The notes under the pieces: model-generated
What the model saw: only the letters and a program-made list of their open reading frames with translations
Told to the model about the DNA's origin: nothing
Database searches by the model: none
Program-made: the position numbers and the translations under genes
Assembly: GCA_025765595.1 (NCBI GenBank)
Contig: JAIVFH010000084.1
Coordinates: forward strand, 88,576-152,575
Direction of reading: 5' to 3'
From: Obelidium mucronatum
Taxonomy: Eukaryota > Chytridiomycota > Chytridiomycetes > Chytridiales > Chytriomycetaceae
Length of the DNA: 64,000 bases
Shown: in pieces, positions 11,901 through 22,608 of the stretch
How positions within the stretch are numbered: position 1 is the stretch's first letter
Layout of the letters: each line of letters opens with the position of its first letter

Positions 11901-11908
11901 TGCAGCAG
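11901..11908. repeat. Left target-site duplication of the hAT element
   Basis: TGCAGCAG directly precedes the left terminal repeat and is identical to the octamer directly after the right terminal repeat. Eight bases is the duplication length typical of the hAT superfamily. Confidence 0.92.
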
Positions 11909-11927
11909 CAGCGTCCCGAATTCATGA
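11909..11927. repeat. hAT terminal inverted repeat, left
   Basis: CAGCGTCCCGAATTCATGA matches the reverse complement of the right end at 18 of 19 positions. It begins CAG, as many hAT ends do. Confidence 0.92.
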
Positions 11928-12077
11928 CTTTTTTTCACAAACAACCATTTCGTGAGAGTTTGTGCTCATGATGAGAGTGTCTGCTCCTTGGTCATGAATT
12001 GATTGTTTCATGAGCTGCATTGTTGTGAAACATTCGCAAAACATTCATCGGCTCCAAATTGATTTTATTAATACTGA

Positions 12078-14428
12078 CTAAACTCTAGTTTCGTTGAATT
12101 CCTGTTTGCTAACATGAGAATAGTTCAACCTCATAAATTCCATGAAATACCGGTTCATTCTCAATACAACAAGCTTTTCCAACTCCTCGACTCCAAGCAA
12201 CGAATTTCCCTTTGTTAAAATGTTGTTTGCACATGAAAGCATTCGCTCACAATACGATTCTGCGGGCAAGGCTCCAATTTGTCCGCGTGAACAAGATGCC
12301 ATTAATGGCAAGAATCCATACTTCTTTTGGTCAGGGTCCATGGTTTGAAATTTCCGATAAACAACACCCATATCAACCATCATCAGGTCATCAACTAAAT
12401 CCAATGGACCCACTTGCAAAGTTGGAAACAGCTCATGCCAATCAATTCTGAGGTTCACCCAATTTGAAAATGACCTTTCAAACTCATTCTTGGCCGCTTT
12501 CTTGTCAAATGTGAAATCTGGGGCCATCAACTCAGATGAAGCCTCATCGTCTGATCCTGTACTGTTGTATTCAACCCATGCAGAATGACCGTAAATGAAG
12601 CCTGATGCAAGCTGATGTGATAAATCAATCTTCTTTTTTCTTGATTTTGAAGTAGCTGCAATTGTGGCAGGACTGGATGGACGTGGATTTTGTGCTTCAA
12701 AGAGAAATCGTGCACACTGTTCCGAGAAGTTGACATATTCATCTTGAAGCAACGATTTGGCTGTTTTTCGTTGGGCAGCAGTAAGATGATTGGAATGAAC
12801 TGTTCGTAAGTCAAGGAGAGTAGAGAGCAGAAGCCGGTCACTGCATTCTATTGGAGAATTCTCAATTGTTTCAGATGTGTTTCCGCAGAAGCGCCGCTCA
12901 AGTTCAAGAATAGCACGCATGCGGCATGTCTTTCCAACTGGAGATAAGTCTTCCATTCTAACCTCCACGCGTGGCAATACAGGGCTTATACCAACAGCAG
13001 CTTGGTCAATAACTTTAAGAGTCGGAGCACGGAGTGCGTTCGAAGTCAGACTAATAATCAAGTTTCGGAAAGCACCACAAAATCCAGTTTCTGTTTGAGC
13101 CAGGTGAGTCATGATTCGGGAGCAGTTCAAAAGTGCTTCAAACTCGCCAACCTCCTCCCATTGACCAGCGTCAATCTTTGGACACGGTTCGTGTTGCTTA
13201 TTTGGCGGAAGAGACATGAAGTAACGAAGACCGGAATTGATACGCAGGACAGATTCAAGTAAAGTATGTGCCGATTCGACACGGGTAGTATTCAGATCAA
13301 CTTTGGCACGGATATGGGGAACATTTCCAATTTTTTCACAGGCAACAAAGAGAGCTTCCCGTCGCTGCTCATAATTGAAAAACGTGGCAACACTGTGAAT
13401 CAGCTTCACAAGCTTGGTGCCCTCCGGGAATGGATTGACAACAATCTTGTTGTTGCTACGAGTCAATGCTCCAATGGCGGACTTTCCAACCTTGTCACCA
13501 TCATGCATCAGACAAGCCTCCTCTTCGATATCAAGAAGATCAGCAACCCCAAGAGCGGCTCTGTCCTGAATCATAGAAGAAACGGCACCTTCGAAATCCA
13601 ATCCTGTCCGCTGCTTGAACAAAGCTTTCACCTTAGTTGCAACGGCATCATTGGTATTGCTCAATGATGCACTGAAAGCGATGGAAACGACGTGATTGCA
13701 AGCAAAGTTTGGGTCAACAAATTGAACAGCCATGGCTTGGAACTTCATTTTGTTGTCCAAAGTTCCGCCATCATGAATAAACTGGGCAAACCGATTCCCA
13801 TGAGCCTGTTGGTGCTTCTGCATCAACATGTACCTGTTAGTATAGGAGATGAGCGTGACCACAGCAATAAAGTGAAACAAATTAAGTGGAATACTCACTG
13901 GACAAAAATCAACATAATTTCGAACTCGGCGTCCACCCATAACTTCAATGACTTGTCTGTTAACACTGGCGGTTCCTCTGGATACACCAAGGCCTTAAAC
14001 ATCCCGCGAAACAAAGGATCGCTGAAAGTCGATTTCATCACATGTGTTGAGCTGTAGCAGTAGAACTTGATGCTAGCAGAGATGTAGCTGGCGGCATTGT
14101 CAGCGACACTGAAGGATCCAGTTTTTTTCAGGGAGACCAGCTTCGCACCAGTCTTCTCAGAATTTGAAAGGGTGAAATCAAGCTGCTGGTCAACTTTGCT
14201 AGCAGCAGCGGCAGTAGCTCGCTTTGTGGCTTCGACAGCAACGCCGCTAGTGCAATGGTATTTCACCATATGGTTGACGGCAGCGGTGGATACCCAGGAA
14301 CTTGTTGTGTCTTTCGAATTGCTCCTCGACAGTTTGAGGAGACGATTGCAATTGGCTTCCCGGCAGATATGAGTCGACTTTTCGTACGCAGGATGGGCCG
14401 GTTTCAATCGCTTAATTGAGGACCACAC
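12078..14428 (-). CDS. hAT transposase with BED zinc finger
   Basis: Proposed structure is complement of 12078-13833 and 13899-14428, joined by a 65-nt intron (GTGAGT...ACAG) that restores the frame across VQYMLMQKHQQAHGNRF. This gives about 761 residues from 14428. The N-terminal part has the BED pattern: VWSSIKRL, a C..x5..C pair (CREANC), then H-x4-H after TAAVN. The middle contains hAT catalytic-core wording (FIHDGGTLDNKMKFQA, SMIQDRAALGVADLL, CLMHDGDKVGKSAI). The C-terminus (about 12130-12330) has the hAT dimerisation pattern ESYCERMLSCANNILTKGNS..LEKLVVLRMN. The true start is unclear: 14428 is not an ATG, and the open frame continues upstream to about 14480 with RKRAATSE, which belongs to the BED finger. 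A 5' exon is therefore probable. No internal lesion was seen. Confidence 0.88.
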
Positions 14429-14799
14429 CTCTGAGGTGGCAGCTCGCTTTCGAGGGGTATTTGGCCCACACAGGTGAGTATACTCCTACTCACAGATTAG
14501 TTCAAATCATTTCAACTGGGGGGAGGGAAACTATCGGGAGGGACTAAACTGAATGGGGTTCGCTTTCTTGCATGAAACGTTGTGACGTGTGGTCCAATTC
14601 ATGGTTTTTAAATAGATTTTGAATCGAATTCGAAGACACAAAAAATCTCATGAGTTACAAGACGTTGTCACAAACTAATCACAAACGGCTTGCCTCAAGA
14701 ACACAATTGAATCTTTTATTTGTGAAATGGAGGATTCATGAAAAGGCGCCATCATAAAGTGATATTTCATGAATTTCTGTGAAATGGAAATCATAATTT

Positions 14800-14818
14800 T
14801 CATGAAATCGGGACGCTG
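14800..14818. repeat. hAT terminal inverted repeat, right
   Basis: TCATGAAATCGGGACGCTG is the inverted partner of the left end, with one mismatch. Confidence 0.92.
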
Positions 14819-14826
14819 TGCAGCAG
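14819..14826. repeat. Right target-site duplication of the hAT element
   Basis: TGCAGCAG, identical to the octamer at 11901-11908. Confidence 0.92.
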
Positions 14827-15014
14827 CTGTTGGTCGACATTCAGAACACTTTGAAAGTAGATCTTGGTAGTGTGAATTTGGAAATTTCAGAGGTTGGGTA
14901 ATTCCTGTTCCAGTATCTCCAAGTGGTGTAATTATCTTTAATCTTTGGTCAGAATAAATGTTTATAGGGAAAGAATTTCAATAGAACAACGAATTGACTC
15001 CGAAAGAAAATTGA

Positions 15015-17365
15015 TTAATACACCGTGTAAGAAGGTGGAAGAGATTCGCTGTTTGCAGTAGTACCCAGCAATAGAGATATAGCGCGTTCCACATCCAAGG
15101 CCTCGCCCAGCGATAGACCTAGTGTGGTTTGCATGTCTTGTCGAGATAATTGTAAGAGGTTCTCGAAAGTTAATTGGTGTTCTGGAAATTGAATGTTTTG
15201 AAGTCAGTATAAGATAGTGAATATAAAGGAAAAACGGAAAAACAAACCAATCACAGCATTCTTCAGTCTCGGTCCAACTCGCTCCACCGAGTTTGCCCAT
15301 GCAGAAGTTTCATCGATACCCCATGTACGAGGGCTCGGTGATGTTACAGCAGCAAGAGAACTACTCGAGCCTTGCAAAACTGAAGGACCCGCCTCGATAA
15401 CGCCTGGTTGTCGCTGGGCCAAAATCTCTCCTTTCACGGCATCACCCATGATTTTAGAAATCGCGACATTGGGTTGGCTTTCAGTTCCCATACGCCAAGA
15501 CGAATCGACTTCTTGAACCGTTTTTTCGGCAGCTTGAGGTCTGGGTGCGGCATAAGCATTGTTGAGTAATGCACCCATGGGGCTGGATTTTTCACTGGGA
15601 GCCTGCTGGCTGTAAGCATGGTTGATGATATTGTTGAATGCTTCGGGGTCCTTTTCTGTTGGGGTGTGCGAAACTTGATGTGGAACAACAACAGCTGAAG
15701 GGCCTTGGTACTCTGGCATGGTTTCTTGAGTATCGCGGTGAAGACTGTTTCTCTTGCTGGTAACAATAAAAACGCTGTCTTGTCCTTGCTCATTGTCAAT
15801 CGGCTTTTTACTGTGTTTTATAAGCCTCAACGTTAACCAATTCTTGTGTATGCGGTTAAAACGACAAATGGTACATACTTGTCTCCATTATTTCGTCCTT
15901 TTTTGTACCACAAGAACCCAACCGCCGCCAGAAGCAGCAACGCAGCAACGCCGCCAACAGCTCCACCAATAACGGCTCCATTTGAGCTTCCGTTGCTTCC
16001 GTTGCTGCCGTTGCTGCCGTTGTTTCCATTGGTACCGTTGACACCATTGATTGTGAGTCCCCCGTTAACAGTAACTCCATTCCCAAGCACCACACTACCG
16101 CCATTACCAGTACCAATAACAACTCCGCCATTTGAAGACGTAGCCCCCACACCACTCGTACCCCCACATGCTGTACTTTTAGAAGCCGCTGGCTGGCTGT
16201 TGAAGCAATTGTAATCAATGAGATGAGAAGGAAAACTGTTGAGAAAATCGGGAACATCTCCGGATAACTGATTTGCCATCAAGTTAAGGTATTGAAGGGA
16301 TGTCATTCCAACCAATTGTTGAGGAATTGGGCCAGTGAGTTTGTTGAAACTCATGTCTCTGGCGATTCAAAAAAAAAGAATATGAGGTTTTGGTGTTGGG
16401 ATAAAAAAAACCAGGTGACGAAACACATTTCACTCACAGATTCTGAATTGTCGAGAGTTTTCCAAACTCGGTGGGGATAGAGCCTTCTAGTTGGTTATTG
16501 GACAAAAAGAGTGTTTGGCATGTGGCGGGGAGGTTTCCGATTTCTTTTGGAATAGATCCCGTCAGTTGGTTCGAAAGAACGCTCAGCATAATGAGTTCTT
16601 TGAGGTTGAACAATTCAGTCGGGATGCTGCCGGTCAAATTGTTTTGCCCCACAGACCTGTGTTTTTGATGTTAAGCGTGAAATGAAAATAACAAAGTAAT
16701 GAAGTTGTATTACAGCGTCCATAGAGTACCGATGCTGCCGAGTTGAGTTGGAATGGAACCTGTCAGTGTGTTTTTACTCAGGTTTCTAGCAGCCGACAAT
16801 CAAAAAACAATGTTAGAATAGATCTAATTTCTCGCTTATCCTACATCGACTTACAGTGTTCGCAGTTTCTTCAGCTGTCCAAGTTCTGATGGGATGGAAC
16901 CTCTCATTTGATTTCCCTCCAACCATCTGTTCAAAGAACATTCATTTTAGATCATTTTCGACAGACAGACAGATAAATGAAAAGTGGAGGGAGATAAAGC
17001 GAGGTAGGATCTCGAAGGGATGATGTGACTGTCAACTCACAGCGTCGTCAGTTCCGAGAGTTTTGCCAACTCGGCCGTGAGAGTAAACTTGACAAAGTTT
17101 GCATTCACATTGCTCATTGATCTGTCGAGGGGGGAATGTATGTCATAAGTAAGTGCGATGGCAAGATAAAACAAACCCACAGCGATGTCACTCCAGCACT
17201 TGAACAGTCAATATATGTGTTCTGGCAGCAGTCTTCGGCTGGCTTAAAGATGGATGGAATCCAAGCAGAGAGAATGGCGCAGTCCGACGTTCGGTCTCTT
17301 GGAGCCAAGAGCTCTGTGCTCATTTTGCGAAATCTTGTTTCAAACAAAGAAACGACCAAGTCCAT
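15015..17365 (-). CDS. LRR receptor-like membrane protein with cytosolic SAM domain
   Basis: Eight exons on minus: 17181-17365, 17041-17121, 16855-16926, 16714-16785, 16438-16656, 15879-16358, 15248-15810 and 15015-15181. All phases agree and give 612 residues. Order: an LRR N-cap (DCAILSAWIPSIF, then CC..YIDC), plant-type repeats (NLTGSIPTEL, NQLTGSIPKEIG, NKLTGPIPQQL), a Gly/Asn/Ser-rich stalk (NGSNGSNGS), and one transmembrane helix (GAVIGGAVGGVAALLLLAAVGFLW) with basic KKGRNN after it. A cytosolic Ser/Pro-rich region follows, then a C-terminal SAM domain (TWGIDETSAWANSV, LLQLSRQDMQTTLGLSLGEA, ISLLL). Two LRR exons are exactly 72 nt and all LRR introns fall after the same Leu codon in phase 2. 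I see no signal peptide after ATG 17365, so a 5' exon may be missing. Likely surface adhesion or sensing protein; ligand unknown. Confidence 0.85.
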
Positions 17366-17666
17366 TCATCCCCCTTTATCCCGCAGATATATTTTATTCT
17401 CAACGGGCTTTCGGTTCAACTATCGCCTCCTATGCTTTCTTCGAGGCGAGTCACGGGCAGGCTTATAATTCAAAGGTGAGGAAATAAGCAGCGAATAGGT
17501 ACAAGAAAACTAAGATAGAGTTAGAGCAATTTGTCGGATGTATTGCAAATTTCGTGGAGCTTCAGTGGCGGGTGCTGAAACCCACGATATCCAACGACAC
17601 GTCAGCCGATCTTAAAACAGCAAATGGAAAAGAGGGAGCAGGGATCAAAAACCGAAAAGCGCTAAA
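17366..17666. promoter_or_regulatory. Divergent region between the LRR-SAM gene and W7
   Basis: About 300 bp between two start codons on opposite strands; it must contain both promoters. No specific element identified. Confidence 0.45.
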
Positions 17667-18500
17667 ATGCCACAGCTTTTTATAAAAACCCTAGAAGATG
17701 CGCGGATTGTTGTGGAGTCTGCGCTTTCTGGAAACGAGAGACAACCGTTGCAAGTCATTAACCCTTCAACAAATCAACCGGTCGACATCCAAAGTGGAAC
17801 TACTATAATTTTCAAGGATAAAACAGATCGCGGGGCGATTGTTCGATGGAGGTAGTGCTCAACTCTTGAGTTTTTTTTTTTACTTTGAGTCCGTCGGACT
17901 TTTGACAAATGGCATTATTCTAGGGACGGACGAACATGGTCGCCATCGCGAGCACAAAGTGATGGATTCTTGCTATACAGGTTTGAATTAATTATTTCAA
18001 GACCTCTTTTCCTTCCCCTGAAGACTGAACATCAAAAAACGCCAAGAGAAATCACCAGACGTAAACGCGTACCAACAGCTTCCAAATCGATAAACGATTT
18101 TATTCCGAATGGTTTCGTCAAACGAACTTGTATCATTCAAGCTTCCGATTCCGAGTTGTATCGCGTTGTAAACTACTATTATACCAATTCCGTCGCCCAT
18201 CACTTTGAAAATGAAATTCAGCCTACGACTTTAAGCTTTCCTGTATTATCCAGGCCCATTCATATGCAGGAATACCAGAAATTTCGGCAAACCTCTTCAA
18301 AGGGCGATGGGGTTCTGACGTTACCCAGTCTAAACACAATACTGTCGAGCATAAACAGGGCTCAATCTTCAGAAACTAGACTATCAAGTCGAATTCGAAA
18401 GACTGGAATGAAGAGATCACCCTCTCCTTTTGATTGGAGCCAAGCTTCCACGTTTTTACCACCCTTAAGAAAACCCTTTAAGCTACGACCTGATAGATGA
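17667..18500 (+). CDS. WOPR-domain regulator W7, minimal divergent copy
   Basis: Exons 17667-17851, 17924-17980 and 18059-18500 give 227 residues, the shortest open copy. It starts at ATG 17667 (MPQLFIKTLEDARIVVESAL), so the ETFYG segment that opens the domain elsewhere is absent. IQSGTTIIF, IVRWRDGRTWSPSRAQ and GFLLYR follow, with introns at the common RWR and LYR sites. The second half is FIPNGFVKRTCIIQASDSELYRV and NYYYTNSVAHHF. The tail has no Cys motif but retains FDWSQASTFLPPLR. Divergent at many positions yet open, so it may have specialised. It is transcribed divergently from the LRR gene across about 300 bp. Confidence 0.8.
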
Positions 18501-19044
18501 AAAAAAAGGATACCATATACGGAGAGAAAATTTAATATATAAATAAGCCATTAATAATATAGCTCCAACTTTTCTTTTTGGCAATTTCCGAAACAAAGGA
18601 CTCCTGGGACTTGGCTGTTTCAGAACCGCGTTTCAAAAGCAACTCCAAAAATAGACAACAACCTATGAAGGAGCCTATCCATTGTTTTACTTGGTGCCCT
18701 CTTTAGCCTTTTTTTGGGTGTGTGTGTGGAAAGTTTTTAATCTTGTGGGCTTGGATTTGATGGGCATGCGCGCAGCCACTTAACAATCCAGATCTACACA
18801 CATACTATCTATTCTCCAGTAGAGCAATATAAAAGCTGTTTTTTTATCATTCGATATATCTTATTCCAGCGATAGAAGCCGTGAGAAAGCCCTCCGATCT
18901 TTGAAATGAAAATTTCATTCAACCTGTCGAAATGTTTAAGATCTCGCTTTTTTTTTTCTTCTGATGAAGGCTTTTTTTTTCCCTCCCTTCTTTTTTCATT
19001 TTCAAACATTCACTCGAAAAAAATAACCTTCCCCAACAGTACTG
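18501..19044. other. Intergenic, W7-W8
   Basis: Contains pyrimidine tracts (18940-19000) and a GT-rich patch near 18718-18730; no gene seen. Confidence 0.6.
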
Positions 19045-20343
19045 ATGAGTTTATCGCATAATCAAGGCACTGGTTGTGGTGTCGATCTTGAATTGTCACA
19101 AACTTCGTCATCTCTATGGCAAGGGTCTTTGCCGACGATTGCTGCCATGCTGGGATCCCTTCCTCGGGATGTTTCCCAACCATTGCAAAACAGCCATGAG
19201 TTGTCGCCGCAGCCTTCTGAGACGGAAACGTTTTACGGGTAAATGTTTTTTTTTCATAAAGCAACCTAGCAACTTGAAAAAGTACCCCTCACTTTTGGGC
19301 TTGGACTTAAAAACTTCATTTTAATTTATTTCCCAAGGTTCATCAAAGACGTGAGCGATGCATCGTTGTTGATTGAAGCATGCATTGCCGGCCACTACAA
19401 AATCATGCAGGATCTTCCGTATGGTGTCACAACGCTTCCGATTCGGTCTGGGTCGTGTATTGTGTTTGCTGAAAGTTCTGCAAAGTCTTTGCGAGTTCGG
19501 TGGCGGGATGGGTCGTTGTGGTCTTGTAGCCGAATTTGTGGTATTTTTTTTTTTTTTTTTGGTGATTTACAAAGAAACATTTGGGTTACATTTGACTAAA
19601 AACCCCCGGTGTGTATATAGGCCCTTTCTTGCTTTATAGAGAGGTTGTGTGTACGAAAGATGGGGAAACACGTGGGATACAGGAGAAGGAACGAAAGAAT
19701 ACTTTCACAGTCACAAGTGCACGACCCAATTCCAAGATTGTTCCCAATGGATTGGCGAAACGGACTATTTCAATGAATGGATCTGATGGAAACAAGTATC
19801 GGTAAGAATGGAAAAAAAAAGGGTATTCTATCACACCGTTCTTTGTGTTGATACTTACCCATTTCGGCTTTTAGAGTAATCAGTTACTTTTACCCCAAAG
19901 ACGTTGCATCTTACTACGAACGCAATCAAAAAGAATCTTTATTATTTACACCATCCAAGCTTCCCGAGTTTCAGCCATTTGTAGACCGTGCGCAAGTGAC
20001 TTTACCTTCAGAAAGCCCATCAATCGCGCCACCCATCATCCCAAGCAGCGCAACACTATTTCAGCAGGATCACTCACTTTCTATTACTTTGCCTTCATTT
20101 CAACCATCGCCGCCGCATCGGGATTCACCCACCACCGTCTCTTCATCTTCACCAACAATGGAATACTACAAACCGGAGGAACGACTTCCAGCATCCCGCT
20201 CCTTGATCACGCACCCATATCTACGAGAAAACAATACATCATGTCCTTGCGGTGGTCTGACGGGCCGTCGGAAACAGTTTGACCCGAGTTGGATCAACTC
20301 GCCTGTTTATTTATCACCTTTACGGAGGGTACAACTAGAATAG
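19045..20343 (+). CDS. WOPR-domain regulator W8, complete
   Basis: Exons 19045-19238, 19338-19540, 19621-19801 and 19875-20343 give 348 residues. Intron 1 sits at the family's ETFYG site and intron 3 at the RYR-VISYF site. Intron 2 is unusual, lying inside the glycine of ICG-PFLLYR rather than after RWR or in LYR. Core segments are GFIKDVSDASLLIEAC, LPIRSGSCIVFAES, LRVRWRDGSLWSCSR, PFLLYREV, VPNGLAKRTISMNGSDGNKYR and ISYFYPKDVASYY. The tail is Pro/Ser-rich and ends CPCGGLTGRRKQF, then W..SPVYLSPL. All features expected of a working copy are present. Confidence 0.88.
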
Positions 20344-20972
20344 AACACTGTTTTTTTTCTTCTTTCGTATCATAGCGCGTGGGCGATTGCTGCTATAAAA
20401 TTATTTTAAGTTGGATTTTGGACTCAATCACCGTCTTCATTCCCGATCACGTTTTTTAGGGGGGAAAATGTGGTGATCGGGTTGGGTGGCATTGGCTGTA
20501 TTTTTTCAGGGTGGCAGTGCGTATTTGAAACAGTATTAATTTGGGAGAAGGAGGAGTTGACTTTCGCGCGTGCTAGATGCTGTTTTTTTTTGGGATAGAG
20601 ACTAGAAAGGGTTGCAACAGAATTGTCCATAGTTCCCTGTTTTAAGTACCTGAGTACACAAAGAAAAGGCAAATCCCTAGTTGAACAAAACGAGTTTCAG
20701 CTGCCACCGAAAAGCGTTTCATCTGTCAGTAGTTAGTGGTATCTGGCGTCTGAAACTCAAAAACTTTGAAATTTTTTAGGATTTTTCGTGAAACGACTCC
20801 GATCTCCAACTTTTTTGAGAGAAGGGAAAAAAAAAGTGTAAAGACAAAAAACCACAAGCAAAAAAAAAAGCCGTATTCAACAGTTTCTGTTGTAAATCTC
20901 CTCTCGCAGACCCTCCTTGTTTGACCCCCATCACTTGACGATTAGCTGTCACTTGGACTTCAAAAACACAAA
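20344..20972. other. Intergenic, W8-W9
   Basis: No coding signal. Several A and T homopolymers; pyrimidine-rich just before the W9 start. Confidence 0.6.
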
Positions 20973-22149
20973 ATGCAAAGCCAAAACATGGTCCACTCTC
21001 CCCTGCCCAAAGAGGAGAGCAATCAATTTCGTGCCGGATACCAAGACTTTCCTGAGACGTTCCGCGGGATCGTGGCGGACGAGCTCGACGCCCTCCTCCT
21101 GATTGAAGCCTGTATAGGTAATGCCGATCTCTTATCTTGATAAAAAAAAAATCATGCTACGCCTCTATCCTAAACCATTATACTGTCCCCCCCGCCCCTC
21201 TATTGGAAATTTTTTTTTTTACAGGTAACATGCTGTGTGCAATCAACATGAACCCACTGTCGATGGCGTCTCTCCGAATCCAGAGTGGAAGTGTGATTGT
21301 GTTTTCTGAAAACTCGAGTCCCGCTCATATGCAGAGATGGCGAGACGGGTTGTCGTGGAGTCCTTCGAGGAATCAAGGGCCCTTTTTGTTGTACAAGTGA
21401 GAAGGTTTTTTTTTGATACGTGTGTGTGTGGGATTTGTCCGTTTAGTTGACCCCAGTTGTCTTTAAATAGAGAGATTGACGAATGCAAAAAGATTCTTCC
21501 CAATGGATTGGCAAAAAGAACAATGTGAGTTTTATACTATAGGAAACAAAACGGGGAGATTAAAAGTTTAAACTCAACTCAAATAATAAGAACTCTGCCC
21601 GGTAGCGATGGACTACGGTATCGGGTTATTTCATACTACCACCCACAAGACGTGAACCCGCTAAACTTTAGCCGGTTTCGAAGACAGCAAGGGCCAGTTG
21701 TTTTGTCATGTCCTTCCCAAATGTCCGAGTTCCGACGATTTCTCGTCAATATTCATCAAACCGAACATGTCGCCGGTCTTGTGGCTCGTGCTTTTAAGGA
21801 ATCCAATAATGTGATGGATAGTCCTCAGTCACTACAATTTCCGAGGGTACAGCCACAGCATTATCAGCCGGAGCAGTTTTCGACAACCTATAATCCACCA
21901 TCAATGGTGGCAGAGCCGTATTCTCCACCGCCTACCATCGCTGGAGAGAAGGAGTCGTATTATCAGAACATGTACTACTCTGACAATGGCAGTTATCACC
22001 CTGGTGCCCAAGCCTGTTCTTGTGGCGGAATTGGGCAAATGCAATTTCGACAACTGATGCACCAACACGCCCATTCAAACTGGCTAACTCGACCGTTGAG
22101 TTTGGCGCCACTCCGATATGAATGTAGGAATGATATGCACTTGGGATAA
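20973..22149 (+). CDS. WOPR-domain regulator W9 with collapsed linker
   Basis: Exons 20973-21117, 21225-21396, 21471-21524 and 21591-22149 give 309 residues. WOPR first half: ETFRGIVADELDALLLIEACIG, then LRIQSGSVIVFSENS, MQRWRDGLSWSPSR, GPFLLYKEID. The linker between the two WOPR halves, roughly 20-55 residues in other copies, is about six residues (DECKKI) before LPNGLAKRT. Introns lie at a private site (ACIG-NM), at the LYR site and within KRT-I, the last shared with W14. The second half reads LPGSDGLRYRV, ISYYHPQDV. The tail ends CSCGGIGQMQF and W..RPLSLAPL. Confidence 0.85.
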
Positions 22150-22608
22150 ATGAAAAAAACTGAGTAATAGTGTAAGAAGAAAGAATAAATAAGTTAATTT
22201 CAGGTTTTTATTACGGCTGGGTTTGCGAAAAAAAAATGTAGTGGAAGTATTCATTATAAGCGATGGAATGAAATATGGAGATCACGTAAACCGGAACATT
22301 TTTATGGTGATTTAAGGGGTCTAGAGTGTCTTTAGTCATTTTGACAAGAATAGTTGTTGTTTTGATCCAAGCATTTTTCAGCAAGTTCCAAGTTATTGAT
22401 TGTCATCAAGAATAGCCGAAAATTCCATTCCAAGAAGCATGTGCGGCAGGAAATAATCAGTTTTTTTTTGAGGAACCATCAAAAAAATTTAATTAGAAAA
22501 CCAGTTTGGAATCACACTTGTCATTCTTCCAGCCAGGGAGGAAAAAAAAAAGTTGTCATCCATCAGTGTACCGTTAAGAAGGGAGGCGAAGAAGGCACAC
22601 GGATTAGA
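22150..22608. other. Intergenic or 5' leader, W9-W10
   Basis: An open frame extends upstream of the W10 ATG but lacks an earlier ATG; probably 5' leader. Nothing else recognised. Confidence 0.5.

Larger units (their letters stand above)
11909..14818 (-). mobile_element. Complete hAT-superfamily DNA transposon, 2910 bp
   Basis: The element is bounded by 19-bp inverted repeats and flanked by identical TGCAGCAG octamers. It carries one minus-strand transposase gene with a BED zinc finger and a hAT C-terminal dimerisation region. Both subterminal zones contain repeated TTCATGA / TCATGAA heptamers, for example around 11990-12015 and 14735-14805. These could be transposase-binding sites. The perfect target duplication and nearly identical ends indicate a fairly recent insertion. 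Confidence 0.93.
11195..14950 (+). pseudogene. Possible broken host locus split by the hAT insertion
   Basis: Between 11512 and 11908 and again just right of the transposon (14827-14900) short coding-like stretches occur with many stops. Examples are MAKGKRGGLSFSEDKGEEV near 11541, TSQEVTSVFKEPSREQRWL near 11607, and LLVDIQNTLKVDLGSVNLE at 14827-14885. Deleting the element and one target copy fuses the two flanks as one continuous stretch. I could not assemble an open frame or recognise a family. The call rests only on coding-like texture. Confidence 0.25.

Noticed and set aside
11167..11925. 252-codon minus-strand open frame
   Set aside because: Antisense to a coding-like plus-strand region, rich in Cys/Leu/Arg typical of a shadow frame, no domain, and it runs into the transposon end.
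12142..14372. Plus-strand frames inside the transposon
   Set aside because: Antisense of the transposase exons, short and without domain content.
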